From NCBI GenBank assembly GCA_002731275.1, contig PCBK01000105.1, forward strand, positions 1-63,790: 63,790 nucleotides of DNA. The letters are read 5' to 3'. Made by a program: the position numbers and the translations under genes. Positions within the stretch are counted from its first letter, which is position 1; every line of letters begins with the position of its first letter. The notes below the pieces were generated by a model. The model searched no databases. It saw only the letters and a program-made list of their open reading frames with translations, and had not been told where the DNA came from. Positions 52,721 to 62,900 of this stretch are shown here, in pieces. This stretch comes from Deltaproteobacteria bacterium (GTDB taxonomy: Bacteria > Myxococcota_C > UBA6777).

Positions 52721-55700
52721 ATGGAAGTCCAGATCCAACTGTATATCCGTGAACACCATAATAGACACTACACCATCGAAGTCATCGGAGATAGCAGTAT
52801 TCAACTCTATGCAACCGATCTCGAACAAGGGCGCGAAGATCTCTACCTCGTCCTCAATGACAAACTCGAACGTCTACACCCCGGACACCAAGGACGATAC
52901 GCCGCCTCCAAAAACCAAACACATGAAGTCATCGACATCAAAGACTTCCTCAAAGTCGAAGGGCGGCTTGGGCTCGAAACATTCCCTACCAAAGTCTCCG
53001 TTGTGATCACACAAGACCGCAAATGGCAACGCCTCTGGTTCCCACGATGGAATTGTCACTACTGGATCCCCAAAGACGCAAATCTCGAAGAGTCCGTCGG
53101 CCTATTTGTCCACAGACATCTGCTCAAAAAAATGTCCATCCACGAAAAACTCCAACACCGATACGAGCGAAAAGAGTGGGTGGAAGACCTGATCGTCGAA
53201 GCTGAACCCCCCGCCCTCGAAGCCTTCCTCGATGGATATCTGGAGAAAGAATACCTCCCCTACCAACTCGACGAAAAAAAGAAGAAAAAAGACAAAAAAG
53301 ACAAAGACGACGAAGAAGAAGAAGAGAAGAAAAAGAAAAAACGCCCCCCAACCCCCACACTCAAAAAAATCGCCAGCCCCATCCACGAGCTCGCCAAAGA
53401 AAATGAACTCGAACACGCATACGGCCGCGATAAAGAACTGACAGACCTCCTCCAGATGCTCTCCGCACCAGGAGGTAATGCCCTCGTCCTCGTCGGAAAA
53501 TCAGGCGTCGGCAAGACCACCATCCTTAACGAACTCGCATACAAAGTCCGCAGCAAGGACCAACACGAGTCCATGCGGACACGCCCCATCTGGTTTGTCG
53601 ACGCGAGCCGACTCGTCGCCGGAGAAGGCTTTTTTGGAGACTGGCAACGCCAATGTCTCGACGTCATCCAAGAGTGTATCAACGCAGAAGTCATCTGGTA
53701 TGTCGGCAACCTCCTCCCACTCCTCGACGCAGGGAAGAGCATCGGCTCCGATCAAAACGTCTCCTTCCTCCTCCGTCCCTACCTCGCCGGAAATCGACTC
53801 ACTATCATCGGTGAATGCACCCCACAAGCCTGGTCACAGCTCGAATTAAAGGACATCGGTTTCGCCAGACACTTCACGCCATATCATATCGAAGATCCAA
53901 GCGAAAAAGAGATCGGCGACATCCTACGACTCGTCTCCAAAGATCTCCACGAAGAAAAAGACGTCCAATTCGACAAAGGCGCACAGCTCGCCGTCCTCGA
54001 ATTCAGTCGCCGCTATAACAGCGAAAACAGTCTGCTCGGTAACGCCCTGCACTTCCTACGAAGGATCGCCGACGAAGCCGAAATCAACGAGAAGACAAAG
54101 ATCGCACGCCCCGACGTCGTACAACAATTCTGCTCCGAGACAGGGCTCCCCGAATTTCTCGTGCGAGATGATCTTCCTCTCGACCCAGAGTCGATCTGGA
54201 TGACATTTCAAAAGCGCCTGATTGGCCAGGAAGAAGCTGTCCGGCGCATGACCGACCTTGTCGCGATGATCAAATCAGGTCTCTCCGATCTCAACCGCCC
54301 TCTCGGCTCATTCTTATTTGTCGGCCCCACTGGAGTCGGAAAGACCGAGATGGCCAAGACCCTGACCAAGTATCTCTTTGGTCGAGAAGATCGTCTGATC
54401 CGCTTCGATATGAGTGAGTTTGTCAGCCCAGACAGTATCCATCGCTTCCTCGGTGACGGACAAACAGAAGGTAAACTCGTCTCACAGATCAGGCGCACAC
54501 CCTTCGCCGTCCTACTACTCGACGAGATCGAGAAAGCCCACCCGGCTGTCTTCGATGTCCTCTTGCAAGTCCTTGGAGAGGCGAGACTCTCCGACGAATC
54601 AGGACGTAGCGCGGACTTTCGCAACGCCGTCGTCTTGATGACCTCCAACCTCGGCGTCAGCACAATGCGTCGCCAGCTCGGCTTCGGCGATGAGCAGCTC
54701 GGCAAATTCCGCGAACACTTTATCGCCGAAGCCGAACAATTCTTCCGCCCGGAGTTCTTCAACCGCATCGACTACATCATCCCCTTCTTCCCACTTGAAC
54801 GCGAAGCTATCGAACGTATCACCCACAGAGAGATCGACAAGTTTTTGCGGCGCGAGGGCGTCAGACAACGCAACATCTCCTTGGACCTTCACGAAGATCT
54901 ACCTGATTGGCTCGCAGAGCGCGGCGTCGATCCTCGCTACGGTGCGCGCCCTCTCAAGCGCGTCATCGAGAGCCAACTCAGCGCCCCACTCGCTCGTCAC
55001 CTCTCAGGCCTCGCCACAGAACAACACCACACAGTCCAAGCACAACCCACACCGTCCGCCCTCTCCTTCGTCAATCTCGCCTCCTCCCAACGACGCAAAG
55101 AGAAAGGACAGGCCCGCACCGTCCTCCAACGAACGCTTTATGAGATTGGGATCTTCCGCTTTCAGGCGAAAAACTGGCGACAAACCAGCCACTACAGAGA
55201 GCTCGTGCAAGAGGTCAAACTCTTCGACCGGCTCAGCCAAGACAAAAACTTCTGGCTCGACAAGCGCATGGCCGAAGACAGAATGAATGACATCAAACAG
55301 GCCCGTACATTCCTCGAAGAATTTGAAGGTCTTATCGAACAAATCGCCTCTATCGAAGATCTCTGTTATGAGCTCTACTACGATCGCAACCTCGAACCAC
55401 TCGAAATGATCGAACACGATATCAAACAGATCGAAGAGTCCTTGATCAAACTCGAGATGGAGCTGTTCGCACAGCGCTTCAAAAATCCCCACAGAGCCAC
55501 GATCTACTACGCAGAAGACCGTAACTCAACGAAGATTGTCCGTGGCTGGGTCAAGATGTATCTCGATATTGCCGAGAAAAATGGCTGGAAAGTCAGACTC
55601 TATTCGACCCGACGCCTGGAAGATGCACAGCTCAAAGACGCTGGTATCGACACCAAAGCGCTGATCACAGAGCAAGACCTGAAAAAGCAAAAGAGCAAAG

Positions 55701-56329
55701 AGCGACAGCTACAAAAAGAAGCGCGCCAAAAAGACGAGAGCGAAGAAAAGCCCCTCAAACCCGTCAAACAGACAAAAGAGAAGAAGTTCGACACCACACT
55801 CGAACGCCTGCGTCAGGTCTGGCGATATGTCGGCTCATTCCATCCAGAGATAGAAAAGCCCGACAAAGCCAAACAAGATCTGCTCAGTGAACTGTACACC
55901 CTCGGTGAAGACGCACAACCTAAAGCCATGGTCTTCGAAGGCCCCTTCGTCGCCTGCCTGCTCTTTGGTGAAACTGGCGCACACCAACACATCTCCGACA
56001 ACGCGTACCAAATTCGCGCCTTGTACAAAGATCAAAACCCGGCCCCGTTCGACATCTTCGCGCATCCATTGACCGAAGAACAGGCCAAAGAGTTCCCAAC
56101 ACTCCAAACCACAGAGCTGATCCACCCATTTGATCTGGATGACGCGCTCCCATCAGAGCGACGACGTAGCATCCACGAAGGCAAAAAACTCGTCAAAGAC
56201 TTTCACCTGGATCTCCAACATGTCCTCGAACCGAGAGTCTTTCAAAGCTACCTCAAGTTTATGCGCGCCAACATCTACTACACCGTTTTTGGTCCCGACG
56301 GTATCGAATGGTTTAACAGAGAAGGCTAA
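52721..56329 (+). CDS. Double-AAA+ ClpA/B-like protein with PCRF-like C-terminus (copy 1)
   Basis: 1202 residues. Residues 1-180 are a beta-rich domain unlike Clp_N; ~183-215 is a Lys/Glu/Asp linker. D1 (~225-470): P-loop GKSGVGKT at 259; pore-loop equivalent GEGFFGDWQRQ; the Walker B place reads VIWYVGNLL, so Asp-Glu is lost. D2 (~495-760): GPTGVGKT at 535, LLLDEIEKAHP, Arg finger in FFNRID, sensor-2 GARPLKR, and LGFG before FFRPEFFNR. The Clp GYVG pore loop is replaced by the shorter LGDGQTEGKL. Residues ~925-1100 resemble the release-factor PCRF domain (IYYAEDRNSTKIVRGWVKMYLDIAEKNGWKV, then EGPFVACLLFGETGAHQH) with a K/E-rich insert; there is no GGQ. First gene of a three-gene operon. A TACAAT lies at 52610. 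Confidence 0.9.
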   Translation: MEVQIQLYIREHHNRHYTIEVIGDSSIQLYATDLEQGREDLYLVLNDKLERLHPGHQGRYAASKNQTHEVIDIKDFLKVEGRLGLETFPTKVSVVITQDRKWQRLWFPRWNCHYWIPKDANLEESVGLFVHRHLLKKMSIHEKLQHRYERKEWVEDLIVEAEPPALEAFLDGYLEKEYLPYQLDEKKKKKDKKDKDDEEEEEKKKKKRPPTPTLKKIASPIHELAKENELEHAYGRDKELTDLLQMLSAPGGNALVLVGKSGVGKTTILNELAYKVRSKDQHESMRTRPIWFVDASRLVAGEGFFGDWQRQCLDVIQECINAEVIWYVGNLLPLLDAGKSIGSDQNVSFLLRPYLAGNRLTIIGECTPQAWSQLELKDIGFARHFTPYHIEDPSEKEIGDILRLVSKDLHEEKDVQFDKGAQLAVLEFSRRYNSENSLLGNALHFLRRIADEAEINEKTKIARPDVVQQFCSETGLPEFLVRDDLPLDPESIWMTFQKRLIGQEEAVRRMTDLVAMIKSGLSDLNRPLGSFLFVGPTGVGKTEMAKTLTKYLFGREDRLIRFDMSEFVSPDSIHRFLGDGQTEGKLVSQIRRTPFAVLLLDEIEKAHPAVFDVLLQVLGEARLSDESGRSADFRNAVVLMTSNLGVSTMRRQLGFGDEQLGKFREHFIAEAEQFFRPEFFNRIDYIIPFFPLEREAIERITHREIDKFLRREGVRQRNISLDLHEDLPDWLAERGVDPRYGARPLKRVIESQLSAPLARHLSGLATEQHHTVQAQPTPSALSFVNLASSQRRKEKGQARTVLQRTLYEIGIFRFQAKNWRQTSHYRELVQEVKLFDRLSQDKNFWLDKRMAEDRMNDIKQARTFLEEFEGLIEQIASIEDLCYELYYDRNLEPLEMIEHDIKQIEESLIKLEMELFAQRFKNPHRATIYYAEDRNSTKIVRGWVKMYLDIAEKNGWKVRLYSTRRLEDAQLKDAGIDTKALITEQDLKKQKSKERQLQKEARQKDESEEKPLKPVKQTKEKKFDTTLERLRQVWRYVGSFHPEIEKPDKAKQDLLSELYTLGEDAQPKAMVFEGPFVACLLFGETGAHQHISDNAYQIRALYKDQNPAPFDIFAHPLTEEQAKEFPTLQTTELIHPFDLDDALPSERRRSIHEGKKLVKDFHLDLQHVLEPRVFQSYLKFMRANIYYTVFGPDGIEWFNREG

Positions 56330-56387
56330 TCATGTGTGAACACCTCATCATACAAATCGCCCACATCCTCGTGACAAAGGAATGCCG

Positions 56388-59300
56388 ATGAATCTCAAAG
56401 TCCCCCTTCTCGTGTCCGTAGACAACCGCGAAGTCTACGAACTCTTTTTGCCGGGCATTTCAGAGAAACGCTTCAAGGGTGTCAGCCTCGCAGAGCTTCG
56501 CGATGACGCAGCGTTGCACCTTATGGAGATCATCCCAAAAGAACCGGCCTCACGGATGAGTCTCTATCAATTTTGCCCACACATCGAGCTGCGCAAGGTC
56601 AAGATCACCGTCGAGTTGACCACGCGCTTCTTTCCAGAGTGGATGTATGGGGATACCAACCAACACCCCAACCAACGCAAAAAGAAAGAGACCTGGACAG
56701 GGCGCCTCTCCGTCGTCGTCACACGTTGGCCCAAAGATGGTTTCTACACTGCATACGTCCCACAGCTCGGTCTAGAGAGCTTTGCTGTCGCCAAAACAGC
56801 CTACCTCGAAGAAGGGCTGATCCGATTCGTCAAAGCGTGGGCCAAAAAGAACTACACCACCAATCTCGACCCATATATTTGTCGCTCATATGAGTATCTC
56901 GACATCCTCGACGTGGACACGGAACTTCCCACGATCTTGCCAAGCCGTCCCAAGAAGAAGAAGAAGAAAAAGAAGAAAAAAAACAAAGACAAGAGCAAAG
57001 GCAAGAAGAAGGACAAATCCAAAAAGCAAAAACGCCGCCTGATCCCTCCTGATACACTCAGAAAAGTTGGCGTCAACCTGACCCACAGAGCGATCGACGG
57101 CAGACTCACAGAAGCATTTGGACGGGACGCACTCGTCGACCATATCTGCAAACAACTGCAACGAGAAGGCGCGGCCATCTTACTCGTCGGACCCTCTGGT
57201 GTTGGAAAAAGTGCCATCATCCACGAAGTCGTCCGTCGCTTCGCAGGACAACAACAAAGCCTCAAAGAACGCAGCGACTTTTGGGAGGTCAACGGCAACC
57301 GTCTGATCGCAGGGATGAAGTTTGTCGGTGCCTGGGAACAACGGGTCCAAATGATGGTCCACGAATTACACACCCGACAAGATGTCCTCTACGTCGACGA
57401 CCTGCCCTCACTCGTCTATACAGGACGTTCCTCTCACTCGGACACAAACGTCGCCGAATACATCGAACCACACATCTCCCGCGGAGAGCTTCGTATTATC
57501 GGTGAGTGCACACCCGAACGGCTCGAAGCCACACGTGAAGAATCCCCGAGCTTCTTCGCACGTTTTCGCGTCATCCAGATCCCCGAGCTTGATGAGAAAC
57601 AAACGCTCATGGTCCTCGTACATGCCATGAGAAGAATGGAAGCACTCGAACATCTGACGATCCAACCAGAAGCCCTTGAGTCCATCCTCTCACTGACACG
57701 TCGCTTCCTCGTACATCACTGTTATCCAGGCAAAGCCATCAACCTACTCATGCAGCTCCTCTCCGATTACAGAAACATCGAGCGGGATCGATTCAAGAGA
57801 CGCCTGATCACACGTGAACACCTGATCGAGTTCTTCTCTCGACAGAGTGGACTGCCTAGCTTTATTCTCTGGGAACAACAAGCGCGCCCACACAAAGAGA
57901 TCAAGAGTTACTTCGCCCGTAGGATCATCGGTCAAGACGACGCCGTCGAGACTGTCACGGACGTCGTCACCATCCTTCAGCAAGGACTGAACAACCCCGA
58001 ACGACCACTCGCGACCTTGATGTTTGTCGGCCCCACAGGTGTCGGAAAGACCGAGACCGCGAAGGCACTCGCGGAGTATCTGTTTGGAAGCGCGGAGCGG
58101 CTGATCCGCTTCGATATGAGCGAATTTATGCACCCCTCTGCGGTCACACGCTTGATCGGTGATCGCTTTCAGCCTGAAGGCGATCTGACCAGACAGGTCC
58201 AACAGCAACCCTTCTCCGTGATCTTGCTCGATGAGGTCGAGAAGGCCCACCCAAGTATCTTCGACGCCTTCCTTCAGGTGCTCGGAGAAGGACGGTTGAC
58301 CAACGCCGCAGGCCACACCATCGACTTTTGCAACACAGTCGTGATCATGACCTCTAACCTCGGCGTCAAAGAGGCCAACCGTTCACTTGGATTCGCCACA
58401 CAGGACGAAAGTCAAGCCCAACTGCACTACAGAAAAGCCGCAGAGTCCTTCTTTCGACCGGAGTTCTTTAACCGCATCGATCGCATCGTCGCCTTCTCCA
58501 AGCTGACACGGGCGTCGATCTCTCCGCTCGTCAAAAGGCTCCTGCAACAGCTACTCAATCGCCGTGGTCTTCGACACTCACATGTCCTCGTCCAGGTCGA
58601 TCCAGAGCTCGTCGAGCTGCTGATCGATCAAGGCTTCGACCCACAATACGGCGCGCGCTCGATGAAGCGGCTGCTCGAACAGCGACTGACTGTCCCACTC
58701 GCGCAACACCTCGTCTCCCACTCAGTCCACCAAACGACTGTGATCCAACTGTTTCGCAAAAAAGACAACATCGGTATGGAGCTTTGGGGACTCGAAGAGA
58801 TCATCCTAAAACCCTTCGAGCATCTGAAAAAAGCACGCCGCTGGAATGAACTAAAGCTGCGCTTTGAGCAACTCAAGCACGCTCTACAAGGGATGGAAAA
58901 GAGCGATGAGTTGAAACAAATCGTACAAGAACGCTCCGAACTCCTCGCCACCTTCAACGCTGACGAGGACAACACCGACCCACCAGAACGTCTGCTCTCT
59001 CTTTCCGAGCTGCTCGGTGGACAGATGCAGCTCAGAAAGTTCATAGAACAGTTTGAAGAGGACTACATGGTGGACTATCACTTCATCGAAACATCCGATC
59101 ATTGGTATAGTCAAAGTAAGCTCTGGGGCCCACAGAAGAACACAGCCTTCTCCCAAGAGCCCATCGAGCTGGACAGACAGCGATTGTTCCCAGAAGCCCA
59201 AGAAAAAATCTTCCAGGCCAGGATCGATTTTGCGTCTCTTCTCTACCGAACGAAAGCCATCCAAGAGGACAACCTTCATCCTGCGATCCTCCGCTTTCTT

Positions 59301-59966
59301 CCGGCCTCTGAAAGTCAAAGTACACAGAGATGGTCCATCCAGCTCGCGCAACAATTTGCGAGCAGTTGGAGCGATTGGGCGACGATCAAATACTTCGCCA
59401 GAAAACAAGACAAGTGGGAGGAGATCGAATCCAAAGAGTGGAGTGAATGGTACGAGCAGCTGCGCATGGGCGAAGAAGAAGTGCTCCAATTCTTCCCAGA
59501 ATCTCGCATGCTCGAAGTGCAAGGTGTGGCGATCACACTTCACGGACCGGGTATGCGTCCCCTTCTAGAGGACGAGCTGGGTTTTTACCAACACAACGCA
59601 CAAGAAGGGCCCGACCTCATCTGTGATCTCGTCCGTATCGAGGAAGTCAGCGATTCATTGCGCCTGCCTCTCGAACAACTTCATCATCTCGACGAAGCAT
59701 TCGAGGCATACAGAGAGACCAGACGCAAAGGCCTCGACGCTGAGAACCCAAGACCTCAGTTACCGCTAATTCGCGTGTTCAACGATGGGGCATGTGAAGA
59801 TCAAGAGACCGGAGAGCTGATCGACCATTGGAAGCTCGATAAAGACCTTCACAAGATCGCGATGCTACGGATCTTCGCTCGTTTTCTCGCACATACAGAG
59901 CAGACCGCGCAACCGATTGATGATGTTCATGACGAACCAACTTCAGATGACACACAAGAAGCGTAA
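56388..59966 (+). CDS. Double-AAA+ ClpA/B-like protein with PCRF-like C-terminus (copy 2)
   Basis: 1192 residues from the ATG at 56388 (AAAGGA six bases before; an ATG at 56382 abuts it). N-terminal region of ~185 residues includes GFYTAYVPQLGLESFAVAKTA, somewhat HicB-like, followed by a polylysine linker (PKKKKKKKKKK, ~188-225). D1: GPSGVGKS at ~269, pore-like AGMKFVGAWEQR, Walker B LYVDDLPSL (Asp instead of Glu). D2: GPTGVGKTETAK at ~549, ILLDEVEKAHP, FFNRIDRIV, GARSMKRLL, and SLGFATQDE before FFRPEFF. Pore loop IGDRFQPEGDL lacks GYVG. A long charged region leads to a diverged PCRF-like end (~965-1100: LRFLPASESQSTQRWSIQLAQQFASSWSDW, later LHGPGMRPLLEDELGFYQH). 58 bases after copy 1 and 9 before copy 3. 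Confidence 0.9.
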   Translation: MNLKVPLLVSVDNREVYELFLPGISEKRFKGVSLAELRDDAALHLMEIIPKEPASRMSLYQFCPHIELRKVKITVELTTRFFPEWMYGDTNQHPNQRKKKETWTGRLSVVVTRWPKDGFYTAYVPQLGLESFAVAKTAYLEEGLIRFVKAWAKKNYTTNLDPYICRSYEYLDILDVDTELPTILPSRPKKKKKKKKKKNKDKSKGKKKDKSKKQKRRLIPPDTLRKVGVNLTHRAIDGRLTEAFGRDALVDHICKQLQREGAAILLVGPSGVGKSAIIHEVVRRFAGQQQSLKERSDFWEVNGNRLIAGMKFVGAWEQRVQMMVHELHTRQDVLYVDDLPSLVYTGRSSHSDTNVAEYIEPHISRGELRIIGECTPERLEATREESPSFFARFRVIQIPELDEKQTLMVLVHAMRRMEALEHLTIQPEALESILSLTRRFLVHHCYPGKAINLLMQLLSDYRNIERDRFKRRLITREHLIEFFSRQSGLPSFILWEQQARPHKEIKSYFARRIIGQDDAVETVTDVVTILQQGLNNPERPLATLMFVGPTGVGKTETAKALAEYLFGSAERLIRFDMSEFMHPSAVTRLIGDRFQPEGDLTRQVQQQPFSVILLDEVEKAHPSIFDAFLQVLGEGRLTNAAGHTIDFCNTVVIMTSNLGVKEANRSLGFATQDESQAQLHYRKAAESFFRPEFFNRIDRIVAFSKLTRASISPLVKRLLQQLLNRRGLRHSHVLVQVDPELVELLIDQGFDPQYGARSMKRLLEQRLTVPLAQHLVSHSVHQTTVIQLFRKKDNIGMELWGLEEIILKPFEHLKKARRWNELKLRFEQLKHALQGMEKSDELKQIVQERSELLATFNADEDNTDPPERLLSLSELLGGQMQLRKFIEQFEEDYMVDYHFIETSDHWYSQSKLWGPQKNTAFSQEPIELDRQRLFPEAQEKIFQARIDFASLLYRTKAIQEDNLHPAILRFLPASESQSTQRWSIQLAQQFASSWSDWATIKYFARKQDKWEEIESKEWSEWYEQLRMGEEEVLQFFPESRMLEVQGVAITLHGPGMRPLLEDELGFYQHNAQEGPDLICDLVRIEEVSDSLRLPLEQLHHLDEAFEAYRETRRKGLDAENPRPQLPLIRVFNDGACEDQETGELIDHWKLDKDLHKIAMLRIFARFLAHTEQTAQPIDDVHDEPTSDDTQEA

Positions 59967-59975
59967 GGGAAACTG

Positions 59976-62900
59976 ATGCAAGAACGATTTCACCTATTTG
60001 TGCGCTACCACCACAACAACTGGCACACAGTCTCGCTCCTCACACACCCTCAGTACGCTGTGTATGGTCCAAAGTTGCCACCGTTACGGACGGAGCTGCA
60101 CAACATCGTCGCCCGTGAATTGGCGACGCGCCATCTCATCGTTTCGGAACCTGTCTTTTTCGAGGATATCAAACAACGCTCCCTCAAAATAGAGGTGAAA
60201 GCCGTCCAAAATAACCGCCTGATCATCGTCCCCATGCGGTTCACCCTGCTCTTTCGCCCCATCGACAAAGAGCGCGAGCTCTACGAAGTCCGCATACCAA
60301 GACTCAACACAGTCTACAACATCGTCGGTGAGGAGAACATCTCCTCTTGGGCAGAGGAACTGATCCGCGGACACTTTCACCTCAAACCTGTCTCTTCGCT
60401 CCTCAAATATGAGTACGAGAAGAACGAGTATATCGAACCGCTTCAGGTCGTGTACCACGGTCCAGGACGTTACAAGGTCAAAAAGGAGATCGATATCTTC
60501 AAGCTGTGGGAGCAAAGCAGAACGCTCACGGAGCTTGAGAGTGTAGGGATTGATCTCAGTGAAGAGGCTGACAAAGGCCGGCTTCAACGTGCGTACTTTC
60601 GCGAACAGGAGACCGAACAGTTCCTCAACGCCTTAAGCTCCAAACAGAGCCGCAGTGTCCTGCTCATCGGTTCTTCTGGTGTTGGGAAGACTGCGTTGCT
60701 ACACGAAGTCGTCAACAGGATCGTACAAAAAGACCGCATCCCCGAACGGCTCGAATACACACCCGTCTGGCATGTCTCAGGTGGACGCTTCATCGCAGGT
60801 ATGAAGTATCTCGGCGAGTGGCAAGAGCGCGCGCTCGCGATCGTGCAACAGGTCCGCGCAGAGGTCGGCATACTTTATGTCGACAGTTTGCTTGAACTGT
60901 TGATGGCAGGTTCCGTGAAGAGCGGTCTGAATGTCGCACAATTTTTGATCCCCTATATCCAAAGTGGCGAATTGACCATCGTCGCAGAAGCCACACCTGA
61001 CGCGCTGACGCTCGCACAACGACTGAACGCTCCCTTTGTCCAGGCGCTTCGCAAGCTGCCGCTGAAGGGATTGCCGCTCGAAAAGAACTTTCAACTGCTC
61101 GAACGTTCCGCGAACAAGTTGGGCAAAGAGCACAAGGTCAAATTCACGAAGCCTTCCATCTCAAGAGCTCTGGAGATCCTCTCGCGATTTGGTGATGCCG
61201 ATGCCTTGCCCGGTTCGGGTCTGTCTCTGATCGAACAAATGGCCCGCCTGTCTCCCCCAACCCAAAAACGCAAGACGCTCCATCCTATCGACGCGATTCG
61301 TGCATTCTCTCGTGCGAGTGGTTTTCCAGAAGACCTGATCAACCCGGACAAACTCCTCGATATCGAAGCTGTGAAGATGTTCTTTTTGGATCGTGTGATT
61401 GGCCAGGACCACGCGATGTCGTTGTTGACCAATCTCGTGATGTTGATCAAGGCCAGCCTCAACGACCCACAAAAACCGCTCGGTTCATTCCTTTTTATGG
61501 GTCCAACAGGTGTTGGGAAGACAGAGTCGGCGCTCACCCTCGCGGAGTATTTGTTTAACGATCGCAAGCGCGTCATTCGTATTGATATGAGCGAGTACTC
61601 TTACCCGGGGAGCGCGCAACGACTTGTTGGGAGCCAGCACACAGAAGGTGATCTGACCAAAAAAGTCCGCGAGACGCCCTTTTGTATCATCTTGCTTGAC
61701 GAGGTTGAGAAGGCCGACCCAAGTGTCTTCGACATACTCTTGCAGGTCCTTGGAGAAGGTCGCTTGACAGATGCCACGGGACAAACCGTTCGTTTTACAC
61801 ATACGATTGTGATCATGACCTCCAACTTAGGTGCGACGAGGAAACCATCTCTTGGCTTTTCGCAGCCGACGACGAAGGACATCGATCGACACTATATGGA
61901 CGCGGCGGAAAAGTACTTCCGCCCGGAGTTTGTCAACCGTATCGACTTTATCGTGCCTTTCCACGATCTCAACAAGGCCTCACTCAAGGCAATCGCCAAG
62001 AGGATGTTGGATTCGGCCTTGCAACGAGAGGGATTTGTGCGTCGTCAGCTCGAAGTGGAATACGAAGAGCCAGTGCTCGATTTCCTGATGAAGGTGGGCT
62101 TTGATCCCAAGTACGGTGCACGTCCGATGAAGCGGGCTGTGGATCAACATATATTGATCCCTCTCTCACGGCGACTGATCAGACGTAGTGGTGCTTCGGA
62201 GAACAAGTACAATCTATATATCCACCAACGGCGTGTTGCGCTCGTATCGGCACAACCGATGAAGGGGCTCCCTCCTCTTCCAGCTGAAGACATCACCCTC
62301 ACACACGATCATTTGTGGTCTCGTTATCTCAACCAGCATCGACAACGTATTGAAGAGTGGGAAGAGACACAATTGTATCGGGAGCTTCGGGAGACACAAG
62401 CACAACAGGTGGAGGTCTTTGCGAGCATCAAGCAACAATTGCAAGAGCTTGAATTGCGTTCCAAACGACAGCCTTCTAAATTGTCGCAAGAGGAACAGAA
62501 GGTGCTCCTCGAAGAAGCCCAAGCGCTCGACAACAAAACGTACTCTTTGGAGTGGGAGTTGTGTCTTGAGAGTCTGCCTTCGAGTGAACAATTCTCATTC
62601 TTTTTGGAGGTGAGGAGTTTGCACCCAACAGGTCTACGCTTTATCGATACGTTGATTCAGCAGTATCGTTCGTGGTTGCCTTCGCATGGGATAGACATGG
62701 TTGTCGAAGAGGAAGAGTATCGCACAAATTTAACGTTCAATGGCACACATGCGTCGTTGCTGTTAAAGCAGGAATTAGGCAATCACAGGCTGCAATTGGA
62801 GGATGATGAGTACATCGACATCTGGGCCTACATCACGCCTCCTCACAATGATGAAGGACTTCCATCACTTCGTGAGTACAGTCAGGAGCCAGGTAATATA

